DNA of 64,000 nucleotides, taken from assembly GCA_963781495.1 (NCBI GenBank), contig CAWAFX010000002.1:1240001-1304000 (forward strand). Direction: 5' to 3'. The DNA is from Mayfieldus sp963781495. Lineage in GTDB: Bacteria > Actinomycetota > Thermoleophilia > Solirubrobacterales > 70-9. Below, in pieces: positions 33,910-43,378 of this stretch. The position numbers were made by a program, and so were the translations under genes. The notes beneath the pieces are model-generated. The model ran no database searches. It had not been told where the DNA came from and was given only the letters and a program-made list of their open reading frames with translations. The stretch's first letter is position 1. The number at the start of each line of letters is the position of its first letter.

Positions 33910-33919
33910 GCCGGCTCGA

Positions 33920-34426
33920 CTACTTGCGCTTGGCGGTCCAGCTCAGGACGCCGGAGTCGCAGGGCCGGGCGATGGTTTGCGAATTGTCGACCGGCACCAG
34001 GTCGCCGTTGATACGCAGAGTTCCGGCGGCCTTGCTGCGGCCCTGGGTCAGGTTGCCGTCGAAGGTCAGGGTCGCGTCCAGATTCGCGTTGTGGGCGGTT
34101 GCCTGGTAGTGGAGTCCCTTGCCCTCGAGCTTGAAATGGACGTCGACCTGGCCGTCGCTGGTGTCGTGCGGCGGCCCGGCCTGGCCACTGCAGGTGACAG
34201 GGATCCGCTTCAGCTTCAGCCCGTAGACGACGTGCTTGCCGTTCAGGGTCTCGGTCCCGAACTTGACCACGCCGCTGCTCGCGGGCCCACCCTTGTACGT
34301 CGCTGCCCAGGGGTCGCCCTTGGCTGACGTGGCGCCGGCCAGAGCGAGAGCGGCCGTGACGGCCAATGCGGAGGCGGTGATCGCCTCCAGGCGCCTCGGC
34401 TTCAACCTGATCGGGAACTCGATCAC
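33920..34426 (-). CDS. hypothetical secreted protein
   Basis: 168 residues from GTG 34426, four bases after the cupin stop. Signal peptide about 1-37 ending ALAGATSAKG. The mature part is beta-rich (VVKFGTETLNGKHVVYGLKL, VDVHFKLEGKGLHYQ, AAGTLRINGDLVP) with two cysteines that could pair. Resembles lipocalin-like or allene-oxide-cyclase-like folds only in general pattern; not recognised. Confidence 0.6.
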   Translation of the reverse strand: MIEFPIRLKPRRLEAITASALAVTAALALAGATSAKGDPWAATYKGGPASSGVVKFGTETLNGKHVVYGLKLKRIPVTCSGQAGPPHDTSDGQVDVHFKLEGKGLHYQATAHNANLDATLTFDGNLTQGRSKAAGTLRINGDLVPVDNSQTIARPCDSGVLSWTAKRK

Positions 34427-34430
34427 CGGT

Positions 34431-34907
34431 CTAGTCCCTCGGCCCCAGTGGTGGGCCGTGGACCTGGAGGCCGGTTGCCTGCTCCGCCGCCCGCCGCTCG
34501 TCATCGCTGGGCCGCCTGGCATCCGCCGGCGGCAGGGTCGGACGCTCGGCCGGGACGCCGACGTCGCGGAGAAAGTTCTCGATCCCGGCCGGGGTGCTGA
34601 GGGTGATCGTCACGGCGGTCTCCGATTCGACCCGAAACGTATGCGGGACCTTCCGCGGAACGAAGGCGAACGATCCTGGTTCCAGAGTCGTCTGCTCCCC
34701 GTCGAGCGAGAGTGTCAACTCGCCCTCGAGGACGTAGAAGGACTCGTCCTGCGGATGGCTGTGAAGGGGAGGCGACGCCCCTTTCGGCAGGGTGACCTCG
34801 AATAGCGAGAAGGCACCGCCGGTCTGCTCACCTGTCGCCTTGACGAGCAGCAGCGTGCCGAGGGACCAGATCGCCTCGCCGTCGCCGGCGCGCACCGAAA
34901 TGGCCAT
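34431..34907 (-). CDS. cupin-domain protein
   Basis: 158 residues. Cupin motif 1 (PPLHSHPQDESFYVLEGEL, with His, His and Glu) and motif 2 (PGSFAFVPRKVPHTFRV) are complete, so a divalent metal can bind. Function unknown; small cupins include dioxygenases and isomerases. Operon with the precorrin-2 dehydrogenase upstream and the secreted protein downstream. A TTG at 34925 overlapping the upstream stop is an alternative start. Confidence 0.82.
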   Translation of the reverse strand: MAISVRAGDGEAIWSLGTLLLVKATGEQTGGAFSLFEVTLPKGASPPLHSHPQDESFYVLEGELTLSLDGEQTTLEPGSFAFVPRKVPHTFRVESETAVTITLSTPAGIENFLRDVGVPAERPTLPPADARRPSDDERRAAEQATGLQVHGPPLGPRD

Positions 34908-34921
34908 CGGTGAAGCCCCGG

Positions 34922-35674
34922 TCAAGGTTCGGCGGCGACCGGGCTGTGGCTCGCCTTGGCGGCCTCGATCAGCGCCAGCACCTCGGCCTCGCGCCCGTCG
35001 CGGACCAGTTGCACCGGGTCGGGGTCGCCGTTGACGATCCCCTCGAAGAACTCCTTGCGGTGCTGGTAGGTGGGGAGGGTCGCCTTGGCCCAGCCGCGAG
35101 CGTCGTTGAGCATCACCGCCAGCCGCGCGTAAGGCTCGCCGAAGGCTTCGGCGATCTCGCGCTTCATCCGCTTCGCCAGGGCCGGAGAGGCGCCTGCGGT
35201 CGAGATCGCGATCGCCAGCGGGCCGCTGCGCACGATCGCCGGCAGGATGAAGTTGCAGAGCGGCGGCACGTCGACGACGTTGACCAGCATCGAGCGCGCC
35301 TCGGCGTCCTCGTAGACGCCAATGTTCACCTCGCTGTCGGCGGTCGCGGCGATGACCAGGAAGACCCCCTCGAGGTCTGCCGCGCCGGCGTAGTCGCGAC
35401 GCTGCCAGAAGATCGAGCCCTCGCTCGCGTATTCCTGCAGCTGCGGCACTGCATCGGGGGCGATCACCGTCACCTCGGCGTCGCAGACCAACAGCCCCTC
35501 GACCTTCTCCAACCCGACCTCGCCGCCGCCGACGACCAGGCAGCTGCGCCGCTTGAGGTTCAGCGCCGCGAGGTAGAGCGGTGTCTCGAGCATGTTGCGA
35601 ACGCAGGACTGATCGCAGATCCCCTTGCGGAGCTGGCAGACGCAGGGCTTGCCGGCATAGGCCTGGGCGGGCAT
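34922..35674 (-). CDS. precorrin-2 dehydrogenase / sirohydrochlorin ferrochelatase-like (CysG N-terminal type)
   Basis: Makes sirohydrochlorin or siroheme from precorrin-2. NAD-binding motif VVGGGEVGLEKVEGLL (about 45-60), DVPPLCNFILPAIV, and STAGASPALAKRMKREIAE as in Met8/CysG-N. 250 residues from ATG 35674, including an N-terminal Cys-rich lead CVCQLRKGICDQSC that the canonical domain lacks; starting at ATG 35596 would remove it. No CobA methyltransferase domain is fused. Confidence 0.85.
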   Translation of the reverse strand: MPAQAYAGKPCVCQLRKGICDQSCVRNMLETPLYLAALNLKRRSCLVVGGGEVGLEKVEGLLVCDAEVTVIAPDAVPQLQEYASEGSIFWQRRDYAGAADLEGVFLVIAATADSEVNIGVYEDAEARSMLVNVVDVPPLCNFILPAIVRSGPLAIAISTAGASPALAKRMKREIAEAFGEPYARLAVMLNDARGWAKATLPTYQHRKEFFEGIVNGDPDPVQLVRDGREAEVLALIEAAKASHSPVAAEP

Positions 35675-35684
35675 GGGGGAAAGG

Positions 35685-36173
35685 TTAGAAGTCGGCCCTG
35701 TCCCGCAGCGAGCGCAGGTCCCAGCCGTAGTAGTAGGAGGCGAACAGCACCGCCCCGGCACCGAGCGCCGCGGCGAGCAGGACGATCATCGCCGTCAGCA
35801 CCGCCGGCAGGCCGCGGTCGCCGCCGCCGCTATGGAATGCGACCGGCTTTGGGCCGACCGGGCCCGGGGATCCGTCGGGGGCGCTGGTCTGGTTCTTGGC
35901 CGCGGCCGCCTGCGGCGCCAGCCCACAACCCGCGGCCGCCTGCTCGAGCGCCGCATTCAGCGCGTCGGAGAAGCCGGGGTCGTACTCGCGGACGTCGGCC
36001 GGGATGTCGCTGAGTCCGGCACTGAGCTCGCTGGACGAATAGGAGCAGCCGTCGATCACGCCGTCGGTGCGGTAGTCGTCATAGAGGGTCTGAAAGTCGG
36101 CCGCCGCGCTCGCCGGCAGCATCAGCGCGACCGCCGCGGCGAGGGTAAGCGTCAGGAGTGGGCGTAGCCGCAT
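35685..36173 (-). CDS. hypothetical exported, membrane-anchored protein
   Basis: 162 residues from ATG 36173. Signal peptide (about 1-27, ASAAAD), an acidic region with two Cys (GCSYSSSELSAGL, AAAGCGLAP), a Pro/Gly linker, and a C-terminal helix (about 128-150) followed by DLRSLRDRADF inside. Layout matches small envelope proteins of actinobacteria; not recognised. Ten bases from the next gene, so co-transcribed. Confidence 0.6.
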   Translation of the reverse strand: MRLRPLLTLTLAAAVALMLPASAAADFQTLYDDYRTDGVIDGCSYSSSELSAGLSDIPADVREYDPGFSDALNAALEQAAAGCGLAPQAAAAKNQTSAPDGSPGPVGPKPVAFHSGGGDRGLPAVLTAMIVLLAAALGAGAVLFASYYYGWDLRSLRDRADF

Positions 36174-36239
36174 CGGCGCCACACCTTAGAGATCGGCCCC
36201 CTGCGATTCCCCCCTCCGCGGTCAACTAGATTTGGCCGC

Positions 36240-38303
36240 GTGGAAGCGGTGACTCTTGCCGGCCGGGCCCGCATCTCGCGAACCCGGGAGGCGATCGGGG
36301 GCTGGGGCCTCGGGACCTGGCTGTTGGCGGTGCTGGTCTTCGCCGGCGTCTTCGCGGCCTTCAACAATGGCGCCACCTCGATTCCGCAGGAGAGCCGGCT
36401 CCAGGTCGGAATCGCCGGCACCGGCCTGGTCTGCGGGCTCGGCATCGCCGCCGGGGCGCTGCGCTCCGGGCGCACGATGCTGGGCTGGTCCGCGGTCGCG
36501 CTGCTGGCCGCCTTTGCGCTCTGGAGCATGCTCTCGGCGCTCTGGTCGGTGGCCCCCGACCAGACCTGGATCGCCGCCAACCGGGCGATCGCCTACGCGG
36601 TGGTGACCGCGGTGGCGATCGTCGCCGCGTCGAACACCCGCGACGCTCCGCGCGGGGTCGCACTCGGAATCGGCGCCGCCGCCCTGGTGGTCGCCCTCTA
36701 CGCGATCGGCGGCAAGATCGTCCCCGGGCTTCACTTCGCTTCCTTCGACCTCAATCCCGGAGACGAGTTCTCCCGCGTGCGTGAGCCGATCGGCTACTGG
36801 AACGCGGTCGGGGTCCTGTGCGTGATGGCGACGCCGATCTGCCTCTGGCTCGCCGGCTCTCCGGAGGCCGCACCGCGGCTCCGGATCGGGTCCTTGCTGG
36901 CGCTGATCGTGCTGCTGCTGACGACGGCGACGACCTACTCTCGCGGTGCGCTGCTGGCCTACGTCGCCGTGTTGGCGCTGATGGTCGGGGCGGGGCCCCG
37001 GCGCCTGCTGTGGCTGGCGATCGGGATCGGGGCGGTGGTCGCGGCGCTGCCGTCGATCGTCGTCGCCTTCGGGCTTCATGACCTCTCCGGCGGCGGGCTT
37101 TCGCTGCATACGCGCGAGGGCGGTGGTGCGATCCTCGGCGTCGTACTGCTGCTCAGCCTCGCGGCGACCGCGGTCGCCGCCAACCAGCTGCTGGGGGTCG
37201 AGCGCCGGGCGGGCTGGACGCCGGCCCACTCGCGCCGCGTCTGGCGCGGCCTCGCCGCGATCGTCCTCGGCTGCCTGGTGCTGGGCTTCGGAGCCTTGGC
37301 GGTCTCCGGCCGCGGGATCGGGGGCGAGATCTCCCACCAGGTGAACGAGTTCGAAAAGCCCAAGGCGGGGCCCGGAAACGACCCCAGCCGCCTGATCAGC
37401 TCCAACGGCTCCAACCGCTGGATCTGGTGGCAGGAGGCGCTGGGGGCGTTCAGCGACAAGCCGCTCGCGGGCTGGGGCGCCGGCTCGTTCCCGGTCGTCC
37501 GCTACCTCTATCGTCGCTTCGACGCCCCGGTGCGCTCGACCCACAGCGTTCCGCTGCAGTTCCTCTCCGAGACCGGCCTCGTCGGGGCAGCGCTGGGACT
37601 GGGCGGGCTCGGACTGCTCGGCGCCGCGGCGGTTTCGCAACTGCGGCGCTCGACCGGCGCCGAGCGCTCGGCGCGGCTCGCCCTGCTCGCCGCGGCCACC
37701 GCCTGGGCGGTGCAGTCGCTGGTCGACTGGGACTGGGAGATCCCGGCGGTGACGATCCCCGCCCTGGTCTGCGTCGCCGTCGCCGCGGCCCCGAGCCCGG
37801 CTGGCCCCCGGGGCAGGGGGCGACCGGCGGCCCCGGCGTTGATTGCCGTCGCCTGCGCGCTCGGAGCCGTGCTGCTGGCCGCCTCGGTGGCGCTTCCCTC
37901 GCTCTCGGAGACCAAGCGCCTGGAGGCGCTGCGCGACGCCGGCGGCGGCTCACTGCAGAGCGCCGAATCCGACGCCGTGCTCGCCCACAAGCTCGATCCG
38001 CTCAGCGTCGAACCGCTCTTCACCGAGGCTGGGCTTGCCCACAGCCGCGGGCAGGACCGGCGCGCGGCCGAGCTGGCGGCAAAGGCGACCAGGCTGCAGC
38101 CCGACAACTACACGACCTGGGCGCGGCTGGCCCAGCTCGAGATCTCCCTTGACGACTACCCGGCTGCCGCGCGGGCGCTGCGCCGCGAGGCGCAGGACAA
38201 TCCCCTCGCCTTCGAGTTCCGCCCCAGCCCCGCCGACCAGGTCTACCCGCTGGAGGTCCCGCCGCAGCTCTCGCCGACCGCCTTCGGCACCCCGCCGCCC
38301 TAG
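36240..38303 (+). CDS. O-antigen ligase-like polytopic protein with TPR-like C-terminus
   Basis: 687 residues. About twelve helices (20-560). The Wzy/WaaL-type region contains REPIGYWNAVGVLCV, TTATTYSRGALLAY, and the long outer loop SNGSNRWIWWQEALGAFSDKPLAGWGAGSF with the conserved GWG-x-GSF. The C-terminal 120 residues are soluble repeats (SVEPLFTEAGLAHSRGQDRRA, PDNYTTWARLAQLEISLDD) like TPRs. Probably polymerises or ligates surface polysaccharide. GTG start. Confidence 0.85.
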   Translation: MEAVTLAGRARISRTREAIGGWGLGTWLLAVLVFAGVFAAFNNGATSIPQESRLQVGIAGTGLVCGLGIAAGALRSGRTMLGWSAVALLAAFALWSMLSALWSVAPDQTWIAANRAIAYAVVTAVAIVAASNTRDAPRGVALGIGAAALVVALYAIGGKIVPGLHFASFDLNPGDEFSRVREPIGYWNAVGVLCVMATPICLWLAGSPEAAPRLRIGSLLALIVLLLTTATTYSRGALLAYVAVLALMVGAGPRRLLWLAIGIGAVVAALPSIVVAFGLHDLSGGGLSLHTREGGGAILGVVLLLSLAATAVAANQLLGVERRAGWTPAHSRRVWRGLAAIVLGCLVLGFGALAVSGRGIGGEISHQVNEFEKPKAGPGNDPSRLISSNGSNRWIWWQEALGAFSDKPLAGWGAGSFPVVRYLYRRFDAPVRSTHSVPLQFLSETGLVGAALGLGGLGLLGAAAVSQLRRSTGAERSARLALLAAATAWAVQSLVDWDWEIPAVTIPALVCVAVAAAPSPAGPRGRGRPAAPALIAVACALGAVLLAASVALPSLSETKRLEALRDAGGGSLQSAESDAVLAHKLDPLSVEPLFTEAGLAHSRGQDRRAAELAAKATRLQPDNYTTWARLAQLEISLDDYPAAARALRREAQDNPLAFEFRPSPADQVYPLEVPPQLSPTAFGTPPP

Positions 38304-38307
38304 GCGG

Positions 38308-39240
38308 TCAGAGCGTTTCCAGGGTCTGCTGCAGGCCGCGCCGCAGATCGGTCCCGGGGCGCCAGCCCAGTTCGTCGGCGGCCCGCGAGCAGTCGATCGC
38401 GATCCTCTGCACCTCGCCGGTGCGGGGCGGGGCGAACTCGGGCTCGAACCCGTCGCCACCACCCAGCTCGCGCAGCAGCTCGACCAGCTCGAGGACGCTG
38501 GTCTCGCGCCCGGTGCCGATGTTGAAGGCCCCGCTTGCCTCGCCGTCGGCGGCGGCCAGGGCGGCCTCGACGACGTCGCCGACGTAGACGTAGTCGCGGG
38601 TCTGGGTGCCGTCGCCGAAGACGGTAGGGGGCTTCGATTCGCGCAGCCGGCCGCAGAAGATCGCGATTACACCCGCCTCCCCGAGCGGGTCCTGGCGCGG
38701 GCCGTAGACGTTGCCGAGCCGCAGGATCACCCCCGAGAGGCCGTACAAGCGTCTATATAAGGAGAGATATCCCTCGGCGGCGAGCTTGCTCTGGCCGTAA
38801 GGGGCCAGGGGCTCGGCGGCGGCCTCCTCGCCGAGCGGCAGATCCTTTCCCTCGCCCTCGCCGTAGATCGCGCCGCCGGTGGAGACGAAGACGAAGCGTC
38901 GCGTGCCGGCCGCTCGCGCCGCCTCCAGCATGCTCGCGGTGCCGCCGACGTTGACGTCTGCGTCGAAGGCCGGGTCGCTGACCGATCGGCGGACGTCGAT
39001 CTGGGCCGCGAGGTGGAAGACCAGCTCCGGCTCGAGCTGCTCGGCCAGCTTGACCATCGCGGCGAGGTCGCGGACGTCCGCTTCGACCAGTTCGGCATCG
39101 CCGGCAAGCGCTTGATCGAGGTTCTCGCGGCGGCCCGTGGATAGGTCGTCGACCACCGTCACCTGGTCGCCGCGGGCGAGCAGGGCGTCCGCCAGGTTGG
39201 AGCCGATGAAGCCCGATCCCCCTGTCACCAGGCATCGCAC
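38308..39240 (-). CDS. NAD-dependent sugar-nucleotide epimerase/dehydratase
   Basis: 310-residue extended SDR: GGSGFIGSNL (NAD-binding), VDDLSTG, HLAAQIDVRRSV, the catalytic Ser (FVSTGGAIYGE), Tyr and Lys (YGQSKLAAE). Resembles UDP-glucose 4-epimerase, but substrate (glucose, glucuronate or other) is undecided. Lies tail to tail with the O-antigen ligase-like gene, consistent with a polysaccharide locus. Confidence 0.9.
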   Translation of the reverse strand: MRCLVTGGSGFIGSNLADALLARGDQVTVVDDLSTGRRENLDQALAGDAELVEADVRDLAAMVKLAEQLEPELVFHLAAQIDVRRSVSDPAFDADVNVGGTASMLEAARAAGTRRFVFVSTGGAIYGEGEGKDLPLGEEAAAEPLAPYGQSKLAAEGYLSLYRRLYGLSGVILRLGNVYGPRQDPLGEAGVIAIFCGRLRESKPPTVFGDGTQTRDYVYVGDVVEAALAAADGEASGAFNIGTGRETSVLELVELLRELGGGDGFEPEFAPPRTGEVQRIAIDCSRAADELGWRPGTDLRRGLQQTLETL

Positions 39241-39349
39241 AAGCGGCCATTCTGCCTGGCCGAACGGGCGTAATCCTGCAAGGGGGCCGAATTGGACCCG
39301 TTGAGCCGATTGCTACCCTCGCCGACCCGAGCGACAGATTCGGACCGAG

Positions 39350-41611
39350 ATGCGACTGATAGTCACCGAAAAGAACAACAGCGCCAAGAAGATCGCCGAG
39401 ATCCTCGGGGGCAGCCCGAAGGCGGACAAGAGCTTCAAGGTCCCCTTCTACACCTGGGACGCGGGCGAGCAGATGGCGATTGGACTCAAGGGCCACGTGC
39501 TCAACCCCGCCTTCCCGGAGGACTACTCCAACTGGCAGAAGACCGACCTGCACGACCTGATCGACGCCGAGTTGATCAAGGAGCCGACCGACAAGAACGT
39601 GGTCCGCGCGGTCCGGAAGGTCGCCAAGGACGCCGATGAGCTGGTGATCGCGACCGACTTCGACCGCGAGGGGGAGCTGATCGGCCTCGAGGCCTTGCAG
39701 GAGATCCTCGAGGTCAACCCCGGCCTCGAGCCGACCGTCAAGCGGGCCCGCTACTCGGCCCTGACCAAGGAGGAGATCGAGCGCGCCTTCTCCAACCTCG
39801 ACGAGCTCTCATATCCGCTCGCCCACGCCGGCTGGGCGCGCCAGGACATCGACCTCCTCTGGGGCGCGACCCTGACCCGCGCCGTCTCGCTGGCAACTCG
39901 CCGCTTCGGTTCCAACTTCCTCTCCGTCGGCCGCGTGCAGAGCCCGACCCTGGCGCTGATCGTCGAACGCGAGCTGGAGCGCCGTGCCCACAAGGCCGAG
40001 CCCTTCTGGGAGGTGCTGGCGCGCTTCGAGCACCCCGACGGCAGTTTCGAGGCCCACCACGAGACCGACAAGTTCTGGAAGCGCGAGGAGGCGGATGCCG
40101 CCGTCGCCGGCACCAAGTCGCCCGGGGTCGTCAAGGAGGTGGCGTCGCGCCGCAACACCCGCAAGCCGCCGACCCCCTACAACACGACCGCCTTCACCAC
40201 CGACGCCTCGAGCCGGCTCGGGATCACGCCCGCGCGGGCGATGCGGATCGCCGAGGACCTCTACATGGACGGCTTCATCTCCTATCCACGCACCGACAAC
40301 ACCGTCTATCCGAGCTCGCTGCCGATCTCCGAGTTGGTCCGCTCGCTGGCCAACGTGCCCGACTTCGCGGCCGCCAAGTCGCTGCTCGACGGGCCCCTGC
40401 AGGCGACGCGGGGCAAGAAGGAGACGACCGACCACCCGCCGATCTACCCGACCCAGGCTGTCTTCCCGGACCAGCTCGAGGGTCCGAAGCGGCGCGTCTA
40501 CGAGCTCGTCGCCCGGCGCTTTCTCGCCACCTTCGCCGAGCCGATGATCAGCGAGTCCACGCGGGCCGACATCGAGGCCGGCTCGGAGACCTATTTCGTC
40601 CGCGGCTCGGTCGTGATCGATCCCGGCTACGCGGCGATCTACACCTACGCCCGCTCCGCCGACGAGGAGATCCCCAAGCTCGAGCAGGGCCAGCAGCTGC
40701 CGCTCGACGGAGAGCCCTGGATCCTCGACAAGGAGACCCAGCCGCCGGCCCGGCTTTCGCAGGGCAAGCTGATCGAGATGATGGAAGAGCGCGGCCTCGG
40801 GACCAAGGCGACCCGGGCCGAGATCATCCAGAAGCTCTTCGATCGCGGCTATGCGTATTCCAACCCGCCGATCCCCTCCGAGACCGGGATCGCGATGTAC
40901 CAGGCCTTCAAGAAGTACGTGCCCGAGATGGCGACCCCAGAGATGACGGCGCGCCTTGAGGAGGAGATGGACCAGATCGCCGGCGCCAAGATGACCAGGG
41001 ACGAGGTGGTCGGCGACAGCCGCAAGCTCCTGCACCAGACCTACGACGAAATCGACGAGCACCGCGAGGATTTGGCCAAGGTCGTCTGGGCGGGGATGGA
41101 CGAGGACAAGTTCCTCGGCCCCTGCAAGGTCTGCGAGGAGGCCGGCCGCAAGCGCGATGACGGCGGCCCCAACCGGCTGCGGATCATCGAGCTCAAGGGC
41201 GGCAAGCGCATGTACGGCTGCGAGGGCTGGATCAAGGACGACCCCGAGTCGCCCGACTCCTGTCCGGTCAGCGGCCCGCTTCCCGGTCGCGGCTATGACC
41301 TCTGGCGGCTCGAGGAGCGCTGCTCGGTTTGCGGCGAGCGCCCCCGTCTCAGCGTCAAGAGCTTCCGCGGCCGGCCCTGGAAGCTGTGCCTGAACGACGA
41401 TTGCCCGACGATGGTCGAGATGCGCGAGAAGCGGGCCGAACGCCAGGCCGCGAAGGAAGCGCGGGAGAAGGAGAAGGCGGGGGAGAGCGCAGCCGGGAAC
41501 GGGGCCGACGGCAAGGTCGACGCGGCGAAGATAGCCGGCGCGGCCTCGGCGACCAGAACCCGCAAGCGGGGCAGCGGGACGAAGAAGCCCGGCTCTCCCG
41601 CCAAGCGCTAG
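39350..41611 (+). CDS. topA: DNA topoisomerase I, archaeal-type
   Basis: Relaxes negatively supercoiled DNA. 753 residues. TOPRIM (about 1-150): IVTEKNNSAKKIAEIL, with acidic DFDREGE at 103-107; active-site Tyr312 in GFISYPRTDNTVYP. Two C-terminal Cys-rich zinc fingers (CKVCEE, CSVCGERP) and a Lys/Ala tail follow. The N-terminal TEKNNSAKK with KGHVLNPAFPEDYS, WGATLTRAVSLATRRF and SVGRVQSPTLALIVEREL resemble the archaeal enzyme rather than the bacterial VESPTKAKTIGKYLG type. Good-length single gene, no frameshift. Confidence 0.93.
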   Translation: MRLIVTEKNNSAKKIAEILGGSPKADKSFKVPFYTWDAGEQMAIGLKGHVLNPAFPEDYSNWQKTDLHDLIDAELIKEPTDKNVVRAVRKVAKDADELVIATDFDREGELIGLEALQEILEVNPGLEPTVKRARYSALTKEEIERAFSNLDELSYPLAHAGWARQDIDLLWGATLTRAVSLATRRFGSNFLSVGRVQSPTLALIVERELERRAHKAEPFWEVLARFEHPDGSFEAHHETDKFWKREEADAAVAGTKSPGVVKEVASRRNTRKPPTPYNTTAFTTDASSRLGITPARAMRIAEDLYMDGFISYPRTDNTVYPSSLPISELVRSLANVPDFAAAKSLLDGPLQATRGKKETTDHPPIYPTQAVFPDQLEGPKRRVYELVARRFLATFAEPMISESTRADIEAGSETYFVRGSVVIDPGYAAIYTYARSADEEIPKLEQGQQLPLDGEPWILDKETQPPARLSQGKLIEMMEERGLGTKATRAEIIQKLFDRGYAYSNPPIPSETGIAMYQAFKKYVPEMATPEMTARLEEEMDQIAGAKMTRDEVVGDSRKLLHQTYDEIDEHREDLAKVVWAGMDEDKFLGPCKVCEEAGRKRDDGGPNRLRIIELKGGKRMYGCEGWIKDDPESPDSCPVSGPLPGRGYDLWRLEERCSVCGERPRLSVKSFRGRPWKLCLNDDCPTMVEMREKRAERQAAKEAREKEKAGESAAGNGADGKVDAAKIAGAASATRTRKRGSGTKKPGSPAKR

Positions 41612-41654
41612 ACAGCTCGCACCGGCGATCGTGGACAGCGGCTAGCGTCCGCGT

Positions 41655-42245
41655 ATGTTCATCACCCTTGAGGGGATCGACGGTTCCGGCAAGAGCACCC
41701 AGGCCAAGCTGCTCGCCGAGTGGCTGGGTCCGGAGACGCTGCTGGTCCGCGAGCCCGGCGGCACGGCGGCCGCCGAACGGGTGCGGGAGCTGCTCGCCGA
41801 CGGCTCGCTGGAGCTCGACCCGATGGCGGAGCTGTTCTTGTTCTGCGCCGCCCGGGCGGACCTGGTCCGGCGCCTGATCCGGCCGGCGCTGGCGGACGGG
41901 CGCGACGTCGTCTCGGACCGCTTCGTCGACTCCAGCGCCGCCTACCAGGGCGGCGGTCGCGGCCTCGGGCTGGACCTCGCCGAGCGGATCAGCGCCGCCG
42001 CCGCCGAGGGCCTGGACCCGGAGCTGACGCTGCTCTTGTGGATCGATCCCGAGCTGGCGGCGGAGCGGGTCGGCGGCGACGATCGCTTCGAGGCCGCGGG
42101 TCTTGGTTTTCAGCTCGCGGTCGCCTCGGCCTACGAGGAGCTGGCCCTGCGCCACCCCGACCGCATCGTCACCGTCGACGCGACCGGTAGCGTCGAGGAG
42201 GTGCACGAGCGGGTCACAGAAGCGGTCAGAAGGCGGCGCTCCTGA
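41655..42245 (+). CDS. tmk: thymidylate kinase
   Basis: Phosphorylates dTMP to dTDP. 196 residues. P-loop GIDGSGKST (about 7-15), REPGGTAAAERVRELL, DRFVDSSAAYQGGGRGL, all in place. Stop and start of the next gene overlap as TGATG, so tmk and holB are coupled. Confidence 0.95.
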   Translation: MFITLEGIDGSGKSTQAKLLAEWLGPETLLVREPGGTAAAERVRELLADGSLELDPMAELFLFCAARADLVRRLIRPALADGRDVVSDRFVDSSAAYQGGGRGLGLDLAERISAAAAEGLDPELTLLLWIDPELAAERVGGDDRFEAAGLGFQLAVASAYEELALRHPDRIVTVDATGSVEEVHERVTEAVRRRRS

Positions 42246-43378
42246 TGGCGGGGGCAGTCGCCGCCGAGCTCCCGCAGGCGCTGGCCGCCGCGACCGAACA
42301 CCAGCCGCGGGCCCGGCTTGCGCTCGGGGCGGCGCTGGCCGCCGGGCCCGGGCACGCCTACCTGTTCCGCGGCCCGCGCGGGACCGGCAAGCGCGCCGCG
42401 GCGCGCGCATTCGCGGCCGAGATCCTCGCCACCGGGGCCGAGGACCCCGATGGCGTCCGGCGCCGGGCCCTGCTCGACCCCTCGCCGCACCCCGACCTGG
42501 TCTGGCTGCGCCCGCGCGGCGCCCAGCATCTGGTCGAGGAGCTGCGCGAGCAGGTGATCCGCGCCGCCGCCTACCGCCCCTTCGAGGGAGCAAGCCGCGT
42601 GTTCGTGATCGAGCAGGCCGAGGCGATGCGCGAGGACAGCCAGAATGCGCTGCTGAAAACGCTCGAGGAGCCGCCCGCGTTCGACCACCTGCTGCTGCTC
42701 AGCGCCGAGACCGAGGCGCTGCTGGAGACGATCACCTCGCGCTGCCAGGAGGTCAGCTTCGCGGCGCTGCCGCCGGAGGCGCTGGCCGAGGCGCTCGCCT
42801 CGCATGGCCCGCCGGAGGTGGTGGCGGCGGCGTCGCGCCTGGCCGGCGGTGACGTCGAGCGGGCCCGGTTTCTGCTCGGTAGCGACGGCGCCCGGCTGCG
42901 CGCCGACGCCGAGGCGATGGCCCGGGCGGCTGGCGACATCGAGAGTGGCGGCGTCCCCTGGCGAGGGTTGCTGGAGCGCGCCGAGGCGGCGGGAGATGAG
43001 GCCGAACGGACCGCCCGCGAACGGCTGGAGGCGGCCGAGGAGGGCCAGCGCCGCCCGGCGCGGGAGATCGGCGAGGAGGCGCGCAGGGCCGGGCGCCGGC
43101 GCAGAACCGAGGTCCTCGACCTCGGCCTCGAGCTCTGCGCGGCCTGGTTTCGCGACCTCGGCGCCGTCGCCGCCGGAGCGCCGGAGCTGGCGCTCAACGG
43201 CGATCGCAGCCGGCAGCTGAGCGCTGATGCCGACGCCCTCGACGTCACGGTGCCGAGGCGCTGCGTGGAGCTGGTCCAGGACACCCGCCGGCGCCTCGAC
43301 CTCAACGTCTCCGAGGAGCTAGCCCTGGAGGCGCTCTTCTTCCGCCTGCAGCGGACCCTGGCCGGCGCCTCGGTCTGA
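42245..43378 (+). CDS. holB: DNA polymerase III delta' subunit
   Basis: Clamp-loader subunit, 377 residues. AAA+ fold: HAYLFRGPRGTGKRAAA, IEQAEAMREDSQNALLKTLEEPP, and SRCQEVSF (the SRC motif). The P-loop ends GKR rather than GKT/S, as expected for a delta' that need not hydrolyse ATP. The Cys4 zinc module of DnaX/HolB is not seen. Follows tmk as in many bacteria. Confidence 0.92.
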   Translation: MAGAVAAELPQALAAATEHQPRARLALGAALAAGPGHAYLFRGPRGTGKRAAARAFAAEILATGAEDPDGVRRRALLDPSPHPDLVWLRPRGAQHLVEELREQVIRAAAYRPFEGASRVFVIEQAEAMREDSQNALLKTLEEPPAFDHLLLLSAETEALLETITSRCQEVSFAALPPEALAEALASHGPPEVVAAASRLAGGDVERARFLLGSDGARLRADAEAMARAAGDIESGGVPWRGLLERAEAAGDEAERTARERLEAAEEGQRRPAREIGEEARRAGRRRRTEVLDLGLELCAAWFRDLGAVAAGAPELALNGDRSRQLSADADALDVTVPRRCVELVQDTRRRLDLNVSEELALEALFFRLQRTLAGASV

